Below, in pieces: positions 27,990 to 37,188 of a DNA stretch of 64,000 bases. The notes beneath the pieces are model-generated. The model was not told the DNA's origin and ran no database searches. It was given only the letters and a program-made list of their open reading frames with translations. The translations under genes were made by a program, and so were the position numbers. The number at the start of each line of letters is the position of its first letter. The first letter of the stretch is position 1. Source of the DNA: Burkholderia sp. D-99 (GTDB lineage Bacteria; Pseudomonadota; Gammaproteobacteria; Burkholderiales; Burkholderiaceae); NCBI RefSeq assembly GCF_011605345.1, contig NZ_JAAOXM010000004.1:124001-188000 (forward strand), written 5' to 3'.

Positions 27990-28499
27990 AACCTTCCTTC
28001 CCCTATCCGTCGCATGGGCTGATGCCGTTCCGGATCAAAGCGGCGGGAGCGATGCCGCTTCGATCAGGAGCGCCTTCAAGATATCGGCATGCGATGAATA
28101 AACTGAACGCCGCGCGGCCATGCGCAAACGATTGCACGGCAGATATTTTTTCTGGAAAAAGTGCCGGAACGAGGCGGGGTGCGGTAGCGGAGGGTCGGCC
28201 GATGACGGGTCGATCGACCGGGTGGTGCAGACGATTGATGAGGTGGCTGGATTGCGCTGCGGGTCGCCGTCAGGTTTTTCCAAAGTTCATCGCGCATTGC
28301 AGGGGAACGCAGCGCGACGCTGGAGGAGGATGGTTTCGTCGTCGCGGTACGCGCGCCCCTCTCCTTCCGCTTCGCTTCCGGCCGTCCACGCCGAGTGACG
28401 ACAAACCTCGGCACGTGGATGGCTGCCGGCGCGATCCTGCCGGCGCGCGACGCCGTTGCACGGGATACGTGGTGGACGCGATGAAAGCCGGGGGCCAAA

Positions 28500-28531
28500 G
28501 CGCAACCGCCTGCAATCGCAGGCGGTTGCGC
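28500..28531 (-). terminator. strong hairpin terminator downstream of zmpA
   Basis: A perfect 14-bp stem (gcgcaaccgcctgc / gcaggcggttgcgc) with a 4-base loop, then TTT on the minus strand. It lies 115 bases after the zmpA stop and probably ends its transcript. The rest of 27990-28499 holds no gene I can support. Confidence 0.75.
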
Positions 28532-28645
28532 TCCATCCGTGCATCAATTGCCCGCGTGTCGCGTGGCCTCGATCGGCCCCCCTTCCTCCGACTCGACATA
28601 CCGCCACGCGATCTTCGGGCGCTCAACGCACTCGCTCAGGCGCCG

Positions 28646-30343
28646 TCAATTCACCCCGACCGCACTCCACGCGCGAGCGACCGTCGCGCTTTCAGCCGAG
28701 TTCGTGCCGTACAGGTCGTTCGCCGCCTGGATCGATGCACGTCGCGCATTCGGGTAGCTGGAGTTGGCATTCAGATACACGGTCAGCGTCCGGTACCAGA
28801 TCTTGCCGGCCTTCTCGCGGCCCAGCCCGCTGAAGGTCGTGTCGCCGTTGCAGACCAGTTGCGACTTCGACAGACCGGTATCGGTCGACGGCACCGTCGG
28901 GCCTTCGGCCAGCAGGTAGAACAGACGGTTGCCGACACCCGACGTGAAATGCGGATCATGGCGCGGATTCGACCACGAGAACCCGCCGGACGGGTAGCAG
29001 CTGAACGACCGGCCATCGAGATCCTGCTTGTACATCTTGCGCAGGCCGCCGCTCACCACGCGCGCACCGATCACGTAGTTGCCGGGATCGTTCGGGTTGT
29101 TCGCGTAGTACTTGACGAGCGTGCCGAAAATGTCGGACGTCGACTCGTTCAGCCCGCCCGCATCGCCCGAATAGTTCAGGTTGGCCGTGGCTTCGGTCAC
29201 GCCGTGGCTCATCTCGTGACCGGCCACGTCGACCGACACGACGGGCTTCGGCAGGCTCGTGCCCGGCTGGCCGTCGCCGTACACCATGATGTGCGACGGC
29301 ATCCATGCCGCGTTCGCGCCGGTCGTGCCGCTGCCGGTGTCGAACACCACGTGCGCGAAGCTCTTCACGCCGCGCCCGTCGTTGAAGATGCCGTTGCGGT
29401 TGTGCGTCGTCTTGTAGTAGTCCCAAGTTAACGCCAGACCGTAATCGATGTCGGCGGCGACGGTCTGCCGATCGGTGGTCGTATTGTTGCCCCACGTGTT
29501 CGTGCTGCTCGTGAAGATCTGCAGGTCGGTCGCTTGCTCGACGTCCTCCGCGATCAGTCCGCGGCCGTCGTACACGGAGCCGCTGCCACGGTTCGGATCG
29601 AGCATCCGGTACGCGTTCGTGCCCGTCTGGTCGGTGGTGAGCGTCAGGTTGCCGTAGTACAACGAGCGTCCGGTGCCGGTTGCGGCGGCGGTCTTGATCA
29701 GGTCCTGTGCGTCGAGCACGGCACCCGTACGCGCATCGACGTAGTACAGCACCGCATCGCCGTGCGCGTCGGTCGACTTGCCGTAGACGCGCACCGCGTA
29801 AGCCAGCGTCGGCGTGACGTCACGTGCGAACACGACGAGTTCCGCGTCATCGACGCGGCGCACGTCCGAGTTGAAACGTGCGGCCGCGATGCGCTTGACC
29901 CTGGCGTTGCCGATGTCGGGTGCGTTGCGTACCACGGCGCGGTTTCCGACCTTGCCGATCGTGCCGGCGAGACTGATCGGCGCGAGCTGGGTCACGCTCG
30001 CCTGCTTCAACTGCCCCTTGCTCGAATGGACGACAACGTCACCGCCGATCACGGGCAGGCCCGCGTAGAAGCGGTCGAAACGCACGTGCTCGGTGCCGTC
30101 GGGATCGACGATCACGTCGCGTACCTCGAATTGATCGCTGTCCGTCGGCGCACTCGCCTGCGGCCCTGCGAACTTCAACGTGCGTGCTGTGCCGCCAGCG
30201 GCGAGACTGAAGGCGGACGGGTTCTGCTGGATCAGTTGCAGTGCCTTGTCGACCGTGGCCGACGGGTCGCCGGCCTGGGCAAAAGCACTGAGACTCGCGA
30301 CGGTAATCGCGGTGATAGACAGCAGGCGAGACAGTTTCTTCAT
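28646..30343 (-). CDS. zmpA: extracellular zinc metalloprotease ZmpA (thermolysin family, M4)
   Basis: 565-residue preproenzyme: signal peptide (1-24, …SAFAQA), FTP/PepSY-type propeptide to about 222, then the mature M4 domain starting near ATGTGRSLYYGNL. The zinc site is HEMSH (376-380) with Glu400 in GGLNES; Glu377 is catalytic. It is secreted and in the B. cepacia complex cleaves host proteins such as collagen, immunoglobulin and antiproteases; the protein self-processes and is controlled by CepR quorum sensing there. The sequence closely matches what I recall of B. cenocepacia ZmpA. The ribosome site GGGGGA is five bases from ATG 30343. Confidence 0.95.
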   Translation of the reverse strand: MKKLSRLLSITAITVASLSAFAQAGDPSATVDKALQLIQQNPSAFSLAAGGTARTLKFAGPQASAPTDSDQFEVRDVIVDPDGTEHVRFDRFYAGLPVIGGDVVVHSSKGQLKQASVTQLAPISLAGTIGKVGNRAVVRNAPDIGNARVKRIAAARFNSDVRRVDDAELVVFARDVTPTLAYAVRVYGKSTDAHGDAVLYYVDARTGAVLDAQDLIKTAAATGTGRSLYYGNLTLTTDQTGTNAYRMLDPNRGSGSVYDGRGLIAEDVEQATDLQIFTSSTNTWGNNTTTDRQTVAADIDYGLALTWDYYKTTHNRNGIFNDGRGVKSFAHVVFDTGSGTTGANAAWMPSHIMVYGDGQPGTSLPKPVVSVDVAGHEMSHGVTEATANLNYSGDAGGLNESTSDIFGTLVKYYANNPNDPGNYVIGARVVSGGLRKMYKQDLDGRSFSCYPSGGFSWSNPRHDPHFTSGVGNRLFYLLAEGPTVPSTDTGLSKSQLVCNGDTTFSGLGREKAGKIWYRTLTVYLNANSSYPNARRASIQAANDLYGTNSAESATVARAWSAVGVN

Positions 30344-30468
30344 GTAATCCCCCGTGTTATGAATGGGTGATGTTCGAGGAATGCATCGAGTACAGACGTT
30401 GATCCAAGACATGTCACGAACTGCAGAGGGATGCTAGAAGGTCATTTTTATAATTACAAGATATTTTC

Positions 30469-30491
30469 TGACAGATTAATGTTTTCTGTCA
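30469..30491. promoter_or_regulatory. candidate operator palindrome upstream of zmpA
   Basis: A 23-bp inverted repeat TGACAGA-N9-TCTGTCA, 126 bases upstream of the zmpA start. Overlapping direct repeats of TTTTCTG occur 18 bases apart (30464 and 30482). The arms do not fit a lux/cep box (CTGT…ACAG), so a different regulator is implied. Confidence 0.4.
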
Positions 30492-30919
30492 TCGAAGTTA
30501 ATCGAGTCATGATTTGGTGAGAAATTTGAAATGATCTCGTCGGCCGCGCTGGCGATATCGACACCGTTGCATCGGCGGGACGTGCCCGGCGAGCCGGGTG
30601 CTACTCGGGCAAGGCAGTGCGTGGCGTGGATCAAGCGGGACGGACGGGCGACGTGAAGGCCCGGGTATGGCGGCCGGCACTATTTGCTTTATTAAATATT
30701 TATTTTGATTGTTGCCATCCCGGGCGCGCCGATGCGATTTTTAATGCCTCTCCCATTCTCGCCTTTGATGACGATGCCTTTTAATTCGTAGTGAAAGCCT
30801 GAAGAACGGCGTACGGGAAACTGTTTTCTACGAATCTTTCGTTCGAGCGGCGTGGCGCAGCCGACAGCATGGGCGCGTCACGCTTTCTCCTGCATCGGAA
30901 TGCCGCGCATTGTGAAACG

Positions 30920-30945
30920 GGCGTGCCGTGGCACGCCGCTGTTTT
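30920..30945. terminator. hairpin between the MFS exporter and zmpA promoter region
   Basis: A perfect 8-bp stem (GGCGTGCC-GT-GGCACGCC, 30920-30937) followed by GCTGTTTT on the plus strand. A second stem (30960-30967 with 30985-30992) abuts the MFS stop codon. Together they probably end the minus-strand MFS transcript and insulate the zmpA promoter. The rest of 30344-30919 holds no gene. Confidence 0.5.
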
Positions 30946-30992
30946 CCTGGGAGACGCACGCGGCCGATGAACCCTCCGTTGGCGTCGGCCGC

Positions 30993-32213
30993 CTATCTGC
31001 CCTTCACCTTCACCTTCACCTGCACCACCAGCCATGTCAGCGTCCCCAGCACGAACACGGCGAGCGTCCACGTACCGCCATGGTGCTGCAGCACCGCCGC
31101 TGTTGCGGCGATGCCCGCCAGTCCTTGCTGCAGGAAGCCGCACAAGGCCATCGCGTGCGCGCCATGTTCGTGCGCATCGCTGACGGCGGTCGCCATGCTG
31201 TTCGGAAACAGCACCGCCTGGCCGAAAATCGCGAGGCAATACAGCGCGATGAAGATCCACAGGCCGGTGAAATGGGTCAGCAGGCCGCCCAGCCACGACG
31301 CCAGCATCAACGTGGTTGCCAGCGCAAGCAACGCGGCGCCGGCCTGCATCAGCCGGACCCCGCCGAGCCGTCTCACGAGGCGATTGACCAGCATCGCCCC
31401 GCTGAAATAGGCGATGCCGAGCAGCAGGCCGATACTGCCGAAGCTCGTCACGGCCAACTTGAAATGCTCCTGGAACACGAACGGACTCACTTCCTGCAAG
31501 GTGACGGTGGTCGCGAACCCCAACCCGCCCGCGCACGCCGGCCACAGGAAGCCCGGGCGCCGCAGCAGGATCCAGTAAATGCCGGCCATGCCCGACGTGT
31601 TGGCCGTACGGCTTCCCGCCTTCAACGGCAACGCGTACGACAGGCCGATCGCCAGCGCGGCGATGACGGCCATCAGCACGAAACCCGTTTGCCAATGACT
31701 GTATCGGCCGATCAGCCCGCCGACGAACTGGCCGCCGCCCAGGGCCGTGATGAAGGCGATCGACAACACGGAAAGGCGTCGCGCCAGTTCGTCACCGCGC
31801 CAGTTGTCGCGGACGATGATTCTGGCGATGATCGCCGCGCCGCCCCCGCCGATGCCCTGGATGGCGCGCAATACGAGCAGCGCCGGTGCGACCGTGCAGC
31901 TGGCGAGCAGCAGGCTGCTGGCAGCGAACAGCAGCAGCGAAATCAGCAGCGGGCCACGCCTGCCCCAGCGTTCCGCGGCAGCGCCCCAGAACGGCACCGG
32001 CAAAGCCGCGCCGATCACATAGGCGGAGATGGAGAACTCGGCGCCGCCTTGCGTCATCTTCAATTCGCGCATGACGACCGGCAGCGACGGCAGGTACACC
32101 GTCGTCGCCATTTGCGCCATGAATACGACCAGGCATGCCAGCGCCATCAGGGAAACAGCCGACGCGGCAGGTTCACACGGCGCGCCGGCGGCAAGAACGG
32201 GTTTGTCGCTCAT
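30993..32213 (-). CDS. MFS drug exporter, Bcr/CflA-like (DHA1)
   Basis: 406 residues with 12 predicted membrane helices. It opens after a 25-residue polar N-terminus with MALACLVVFMAQMATTVYLP, then SLPVVMRELKMTQ, as in the Bcr/CflA subfamily. The loop RWGRRGPLL carries the MFS motif A. It probably exports drugs or small metabolites in exchange for protons. I chose ATG 32213 (MSDKPVLA) over an in-frame start at 32270. The C-terminus is a short VK repeat (VQVKVKVKGR) from a CTTCAC hexamer repeat in the DNA. No regulator is adjacent. Confidence 0.88.
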   Translation of the reverse strand: MSDKPVLAAGAPCEPAASAVSLMALACLVVFMAQMATTVYLPSLPVVMRELKMTQGGAEFSISAYVIGAALPVPFWGAAAERWGRRGPLLISLLLFAASSLLLASCTVAPALLVLRAIQGIGGGGAAIIARIIVRDNWRGDELARRLSVLSIAFITALGGGQFVGGLIGRYSHWQTGFVLMAVIAALAIGLSYALPLKAGSRTANTSGMAGIYWILLRRPGFLWPACAGGLGFATTVTLQEVSPFVFQEHFKLAVTSFGSIGLLLGIAYFSGAMLVNRLVRRLGGVRLMQAGAALLALATTLMLASWLGGLLTHFTGLWIFIALYCLAIFGQAVLFPNSMATAVSDAHEHGAHAMALCGFLQQGLAGIAATAAVLQHHGGTWTLAVFVLGTLTWLVVQVKVKVKGR

Positions 32214-32623
32214 GCCAGCCCCCGATCGGTTCGCGACGCGCGCCCGGTCGTTACCCGTCCGTGCCCACATGACGGGCTCCCGTCTCGGGCGCTATCCGCA
32301 TGCATGCTCTCCTGCAATCCGGGTTCGGTCGCCATCGTTTCTCTCACTTGATCTTGTCGGGGTTTGCCGCGGCAGTGTGCGGCAAGACTGTAGCGGGTGA
32401 TTGTACAAAGGCGCGGGCAGCGAAGGGTCGACGTTACTGCCAAATTCAAATGCCCGTTGCGGAGCGGCGAGGATACCCGGCGCGGCTCGCCCCGCCAATG
32501 CAAAGAGTCTGGCGGAGCAAGCCGGGGCATGGCCGATGTTCGATGTCGAATCGCGGCAGTCGAGCGGCCGCTTCGTGCATGAGGCACAATACGCGGCTTC
32601 AACATTCAACCGCGGTCAAACCC

Positions 32624-33154
32624 ATGCGCTTCGTCGTCGTTGGAACCAGTGGAGCGGGGAAATCCACGTTTTCCAGCGCACTGGCGGCAGCAGCAGGCTG
32701 CCCTTACGTCGAACTGGATCGACTCTACTGGGGCCCCGACTGGACAGCCGTGCCGCCGGAACAGTTCGAGCGCGACGTGCTGGCCGCGACGGCCGGCGAC
32801 CGCTGGGTCGCCGACGGGAACTACAGCGCCGTGCGCGACGTGCTCTGGTCGAGAGCCACGCACGTGATCTGGCTCAACTTCGGGCGGCGGACGGTATTCT
32901 CCCGGGTGCTCTGGCGCACGTTGAGCCGCGGGCTCATGCGCACCGAGCTTTCTCACGGAAACCGTGAGTCGCTGCGGATGGCATTCTCCCGGGAGTCGGT
33001 GCTGCTGTGGTCATACACCACGTTCGCCAGGAATCGGGTCAAGTTCACCGGCCTGCGTGACGACCCGAAATACGCGCATCTGCACTGGACGGAAATCACC
33101 CGGCCTTCGCGCACCCGCGCGGTCATCGAGATGCTGGCTCGCGCCGGCGCTTGA
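32624..33154 (+). CDS. P-loop nucleoside/shikimate-type kinase-like protein (AAA_17/FlaR-like)
   Basis: 176 residues. Walker A GTSGAGKST lies at residues 7-15, with an ELDRLYWGPDW motif after it and a lid-like segment (WSRATHVIWLNFGRRTVFSRV) typical of small proteins once called DNA topology modulation FlaR. These are adenylate-kinase-like P-loop proteins whose substrate is usually unknown. I chose ATG 32624 because it places the P-loop at the N-terminus; the extension upstream is a shadow. An 8-bp tandem repeat begins 20 bases after its stop. Confidence 0.85.
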   Translation: MRFVVVGTSGAGKSTFSSALAAAAGCPYVELDRLYWGPDWTAVPPEQFERDVLAATAGDRWVADGNYSAVRDVLWSRATHVIWLNFGRRTVFSRVLWRTLSRGLMRTELSHGNRESLRMAFSRESVLLWSYTTFARNRVKFTGLRDDPKYAHLHWTEITRPSRTRAVIEMLARAGA

Positions 33155-33174
33155 GCGCGGCGCGCGCGCTCGTG

Positions 33175-33238
33175 CACTCGTGCACTCGTGCACTTGGGCA
33201 CTTGGGCACTTGGGCACTTGGGCACTTGGGCACTTGAG
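33175..33238. repeat. 8-bp tandem repeat array (VNTR)
   Basis: Eight consecutive octamers: two of cactcgtg, five of cacttggg and one cacttgag. It lies between the 3' ends of two convergent genes (kinase stop at 33154, SDR stop at 33252), so unit-number changes would not alter either protein. The GTGCAC cores may also fold. Confidence 0.95.
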
Positions 33239-33251
33239 CGCCGGCGGGACA

Positions 33252-34001
33252 TCACTTCACGGCCGCATTGCCGCCGTCGGCGAACAGGGCCGAGCCGGTC
33301 ACGAAACTGGCCATCGGGCTCGCCAGGAACAGCGCCGCGGATGCGATCTCGTCGGGGTGGGCAATACGCTTCATCGCGTGGAGCCCGGCCGCCCATTCCT
33401 TCTGCTCACGGTCTCCGCCCATCGCGGTATCCACCCCGCCCGGCAACAGCGCGTTGGCCCGAATCCCCCGTGCCGCGTAGTCCGCGGTGATGCCCTTCAC
33501 CAATCCCATCAAGCCGGCCTTGGACGCGCCATACGCGGACATGCCGGGAAGCCCGACGCTGGTTCCGACGAAGCTGGACGTGAAGACGATCGAACCGCCG
33601 CCGCGTTCGAGCATCGCGGGAATCTGGTTGCTTGCGCCCAGGAATGCCGCCGTCAGATTGGTGGACAGCGTTTGCTGCCACTCGTCGAGCGAGATGTCGG
33701 CGAGCGGCTTGAGCGGCCCGACCGTTCCCGCGTTGTTGATCGCGATGTCGAGACCGCCGAACTCGCGCAGGGCCGCCGCGACGAGCCTTCGATGCGTGTC
33801 GACGTGACCGACGTCGCCGGCGCACGCGTACGCCCGCCCGCCCTGACGACGGATCTCGTCGGCCACCTGGTTCAGCGTGGCTTCGTTTCGCGCGCCCAAT
33901 ACGATTGACGCGCCGTGCGCCGCGAACATCAACGCGATCGCACGGCCGATTCCGGCAGAGGCACCGGTGACAATGGCGACTTTCCCTTCGAGTACGGTCA
34001 T
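33252..34001 (-). CDS. short-chain dehydrogenase/reductase (SDR)
   Basis: 249 residues, a classical SDR: cofactor motif TGASAGIG (about 12-19), NNAG (about 89-92), catalytic serine in FTSSF and the YGASK motif. It oxidises or reduces a hydroxyl/carbonyl using NAD(P)(H); the substrate is unknown. ATG 34001 (MTVLEGKVAIV) is preferred over a GTG nine bases upstream. A palindrome sits just upstream (34014-34035). A divergent regulator is not seen. Confidence 0.9.
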   Translation of the reverse strand: MTVLEGKVAIVTGASAGIGRAIALMFAAHGASIVLGARNEATLNQVADEIRRQGGRAYACAGDVGHVDTHRRLVAAALREFGGLDIAINNAGTVGPLKPLADISLDEWQQTLSTNLTAAFLGASNQIPAMLERGGGSIVFTSSFVGTSVGLPGMSAYGASKAGLMGLVKGITADYAARGIRANALLPGGVDTAMGGDREQKEWAAGLHAMKRIAHPDEIASAALFLASPMASFVTGSALFADGGNAAVK

Positions 34002-34013
34002 CTTCTTCACATC

Positions 34014-34035
34014 CCGTGAGTTAGGTTAGTCACGG
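34014..34035. promoter_or_regulatory. candidate operator upstream of the SDR gene
   Basis: A 22-bp inverted repeat with 6-bp arms (CCGTGA / TCACGG) around two copies of GTTAG, 12 bases before the ATG. The placement would let a bound repressor block transcription. The size is like TetR-family operators, but no tetR gene is adjacent. Confidence 0.35.
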
Positions 34036-34240
34036 CAATGTAGGTGACCGTACGCAGGCAGACACTCCGTTTCTTGCTTTTGAAGTCCGGTGCGACGGCA
34101 TCGCGGGTGGTGCGGCGTGGTCATGTCGCGCGCTGCAGCGATCTGCACGGGATGGAGCCCACCCGGCCTTCGCACACTCGCGCGGTCATTGAAATGCCGG
34201 CCCGCGCCAGCACTCGAGCGCGGCAGGACGCTTGCCTGCG

Positions 34241-34648
34241 TCAGTCGTCGAACGTGCCTTGATATTCCGGCGCGGCATCCGCGCGCGTGTTCAGCTCGAA
34301 CATCACGCCGCCCGGCGCGCGGCAGAAGAAACGCGAACCGCGCCCGTTGTTGAAGACGTCCGTCACCATCTCGACGCCCTCTTCCCCGAAGCGTTCAAAT
34401 AACGCGCGAACGGCATCGAGGCTCGGCAGTTCGAACCCGACGTGGAAATTCGTCGGCCATGCGGTCACTTCGTCGCTGACATGGTCGATCACCACGTCGA
34501 AGCCCGGGCGCTTGAGGATCCAGGATTTTTCCCAGCTTCCCGCGATCGTGAAGCCGAGGTGCCGCTCGAAGAATCGGGCGGTCGCGAGTGTGTCGGCCGA
34601 GGGGAAGCTCAGGTGATTGAGCTTCATGGTTTGCGTAATGGCAGTCAT
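34241..34648 (-). CDS. VOC-superfamily (glyoxalase/bleomycin-resistance-like) protein
   Basis: 135 residues. A single glyoxalase-fold unit pair: MKLNHLSFPSADTLATARFF, then FERHLGF at the N-terminus and GSRFFCRAPGGVMFEL near the C-terminus. The metal-site pattern H…E is present (His in KLNHLSF, Glu in MFEL). A dioxygenase, lyase or binding role cannot be chosen. The start at 34648 (MTAITQTM) or 34627 (MKLNHLS) is possible; the latter fits the fold. Confidence 0.85.
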   Translation of the reverse strand: MTAITQTMKLNHLSFPSADTLATARFFERHLGFTIAGSWEKSWILKRPGFDVVIDHVSDEVTAWPTNFHVGFELPSLDAVRALFERFGEEGVEMVTDVFNNGRGSRFFCRAPGGVMFELNTRADAAPEYQGTFDD

Positions 34649-34857
34649 TGCGAGTCCCTGTCATGCGTTGATCGACGGAGGCCCCATGCCGTTCCGCCTG
34701 ACGCATTCAGAATACGAGCCGGTGCTCACATTCGACAACTCGCATTGGACGCACGGTTCGACCGCGCGCGAACCCGCGTGATACGGCGGGTTGGAGCGCG
34801 GCCGTGAGCGCCACGGATCGCGCTACTCGCATTCGGCCGGCATGTGCGTGGACGGCA

Positions 34858-35379
34858 TCACTTCCGGCACCCACCCACCTCCACTTTCGTGATGATGTCG
34901 GCATGATTCGTCTTGATGGTGATCATGCAGACGGAGTCGAGCACGGTTTCGTGGCCGTAATAGCCCGTGGCTTGATAGTCGTCCTGGTAGATCGGGGTCT
35001 CCGCCACCCCGTTTCCTGCCGGATTCACCCCGGCCACATGGCTGCCGACGTACCGGCTGCCGGTCTGGATGAACGTCTGGTTCGGGCTCACATGAACCCG
35101 TGAGCTGTCCCAGAAGTAATTCCCGGTGTAGCTCACCGACTCCGGCGATTGCGATTGCGGCGGCTGATTGACGAGCGGCCGGCCGAACGCCTTGAACGCC
35201 ACGGATATCGGCTGCCCGACCATGGCTTTGGCCGCCTTCTGAATCGGACTGGGATACATGGTCGCGCATACCGGGCTGGAATCCAGCACGGAGCACACAT
35301 TGGCGCAACCGGCGATGAACGGTATCGCCGCGCACGCCAGCACCATCGACATGCGGTTTCTCAAGACAGGCATCGTCAT
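34858..35379 (-). CDS. putative lipoprotein of unknown function
   Basis: 173 residues with a lipoprotein signal peptide (lipobox IAGC, Cys at about 25) and a soluble domain containing GQPISVAFKAFGRP and a C-terminal VEVGGCRK. AGGAGG seven bases before ATG 35379 fixes the start over an in-frame upstream one at 35430. It follows a second lipoprotein gene by 57 bases on the same strand; the two probably form an operon. No family recognised. Confidence 0.75.
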   Translation of the reverse strand: MTMPVLRNRMSMVLACAAIPFIAGCANVCSVLDSSPVCATMYPSPIQKAAKAMVGQPISVAFKAFGRPLVNQPPQSQSPESVSYTGNYFWDSSRVHVSPNQTFIQTGSRYVGSHVAGVNPAGNGVAETPIYQDDYQATGYYGHETVLDSVCMITIKTNHADIITKVEVGGCRK

Positions 35380-35436
35380 TCGATCCTCCTTCCGGACAGG
35401 TGGAACCCTCGTTGAAAGCGACATGCGCATGCCGCC

Positions 35437-36360
35437 CTACGTCTTCGCCGCTTCGTAAACCTTCGTCTTCGGATTGAACCGGTATTCGACGACATCCGCG
35501 GCGCCGTAGGTCTTTTTCTGACCGGCGTTGTCGATGCCCGTCCCCTTCATCGCCACGCGAAGACGCGGCCAATCGCGGCCCTCGGCCGGCAGGAAAGTCA
35601 GCGTCGACGCGCCGGCCACGCACGGTATGCGGTTGCCGGTACCGGCGGCATCGCATGCCGCGCCGTTGTCGTTGCCGCGAAACACGTTGCCGGCATAGGT
35701 CCAGTCGGTATCGTCAGGATTGCTTGACGCATTGGTGCGCTGGTAGACGAACATGCCGAACGACTTGATCCGGGTGCCGGAAGCCAGGTACCAGGTCGGG
35801 ACCGCCAGCACGATCCGCCCGTCCGGCGTGGTCGTGCTCACGGCGGGTTCCTTGTCGTCGATCGTGTCGGCCTTCTCATAGCCGCCAAACTCGCCGATCG
35901 AGCGTTCCGACTCGACCATGTTCCAGCCGGCCACCCCGCCGTCCGTGGTCCATTCGAAGGTGGCTTCGGTAAGGGTCACCCGGGCCTCTGGCGCCGGCGC
36001 GGCGGTTTTCTCCTGTTCGGCGTACTTGTTCGGCGTGTCGTAGGCAAAGCCGGTGAAGTAGTGGCCACCGTTCAGGTCGAACGCGTGGCCGTACCAGTAC
36101 GTGGCCTGGCTTCCATTGGCGATCTCCATCGTGTCCTCGCCATGCGCGTCCTTCTGGTAAATGCCCTCGAGCACCTGGCCGGGCCTGGGCGGCACGGGTG
36201 CCGGGCGTGTCTCGCTACCCTCGCGCTGCGCGGCAACGGCCTGCGTCGCCGAAGCGGCCGCCGGCTGCGCATTCGATGCAGGATCGGCGTGCCCGGATCG
36301 ATCCCCGCATGCCGCGACCAGAAGCAAAACGACGGACAGCCACGCAAACTTCCCGATCAT
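35437..36360 (-). CDS. putative lipoprotein of unknown function
   Basis: 307 residues. Signal peptide with lipobox VAAC (Cys at about 18), a low-complexity Ala/Pro linker to about residue 62, and a globular domain with TYWYGHAFDLNGGHYFTGFA and several Trp/Tyr-rich strands. It is likely anchored in the outer membrane facing the periplasm. It lies upstream of and probably in an operon with the lipoprotein at 34858-35379. No family recognised. Confidence 0.75.
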   Translation of the reverse strand: MIGKFAWLSVVLLLVAACGDRSGHADPASNAQPAAASATQAVAAQREGSETRPAPVPPRPGQVLEGIYQKDAHGEDTMEIANGSQATYWYGHAFDLNGGHYFTGFAYDTPNKYAEQEKTAAPAPEARVTLTEATFEWTTDGGVAGWNMVESERSIGEFGGYEKADTIDDKEPAVSTTTPDGRIVLAVPTWYLASGTRIKSFGMFVYQRTNASSNPDDTDWTYAGNVFRGNDNGAACDAAGTGNRIPCVAGASTLTFLPAEGRDWPRLRVAMKGTGIDNAGQKKTYGAADVVEYRFNPKTKVYEAAKT

Positions 36361-37083
36361 GTGCGTTTACCCCTGTGTGCAGTTCCGTGATGCGTCGCCA
36401 TGTGACCCGATGCATGCTCACCGAGTGCACCGACGGATATCGCCGGTCGATACCGATTGCCCGGCCGATCGATTCGAGCGCGGGTTCTCGTGTTGACCAA
36501 ATGGTGCGGATTGTCCGGGCGCTCAGCGGTAGCAACTGCCGTAACCGGCCGGAAAAGCCGATGGCATGGCGGCGCTCGCCGGGAAGGCAGGCAGCCGGAT
36601 TTGACGCGGCAACGCGAGGCGCTGCGCGGAAAGCATCCTGTTCTCAGGTTTCATCGTTTTCATTTGTCGTTGTGGGCGCCAATACGGGCTTGGAAGACGT
36701 GCTCGGACACGCTCAATGCAGCGTTGCATTGCACCAGCGCCGATTATCTACACAATCGGCAAATAAATCATCCATCGACGGCATGGACACACGTTGTTTC
36801 TCGCGGAGAAATGTCGACGGCATTAGGCCGCAACGCGTGAAATTCGCCGGCGCCTGGCGCGGATCAAGCGCTTTCTTTCATGCGGATGACACATTCCACC
36901 GGGGCACAAGTCGCGCTTGCCGGTCCGGCATGGCCGGTTGCCCGCAGCGATGCCGGCGCCCTGCCAAATCCATTACGCCGGTGTTTGCCGTGCGAGACTC
37001 GAACATACGACCTGCGGCATCGACTGCCGGACAGGCCCTGCGTAGCCGTATCGATCTTCGCGGCGGACGCATCAAACGACAAT
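36361..37083. other. intergenic region with no gene seen
   Basis: About 720 bases between the lipoprotein operon start and the adhesin terminator. It must hold the lipoprotein promoter. Composition is uneven (36700-36800 is A+T rich). No coding feature I can support. Confidence 0.4.
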
Positions 37084-37113
37084 GGCCCGGGGTCGACAGA
37101 CACACCCCGGGCC
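37084..37113 (-). terminator. hairpin downstream of the trimeric autotransporter
   Basis: A perfect 10-bp stem (GGCCCGGGGT / ACCCCGGGCC) with a 10-base loop, 76 bases after the adhesin stop. The minus-strand tail (ATTGTCGTTTG) is a weak T tract. Confidence 0.6.
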
Positions 37114-37188
37114 ACGGATTGCCAGCCGGTGCCGGGCATGACAACCACTGCCCGACACCGCCGTTCAATCGATACTGCGATTACGACA

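Noticed and set aside
30469..30491. Reading the zmpA palindrome as a lux/cep box
   Set aside because: The arms are ACAG…CTGT in reverse order relative to the CTGT…ACAG pattern.
33175..33238. Reading the octamer array as coding (plus-strand TWALGHLG repeats)
   Set aside because: The reading frame through it is an antisense shadow of the SDR gene; the kinase stops before the array.
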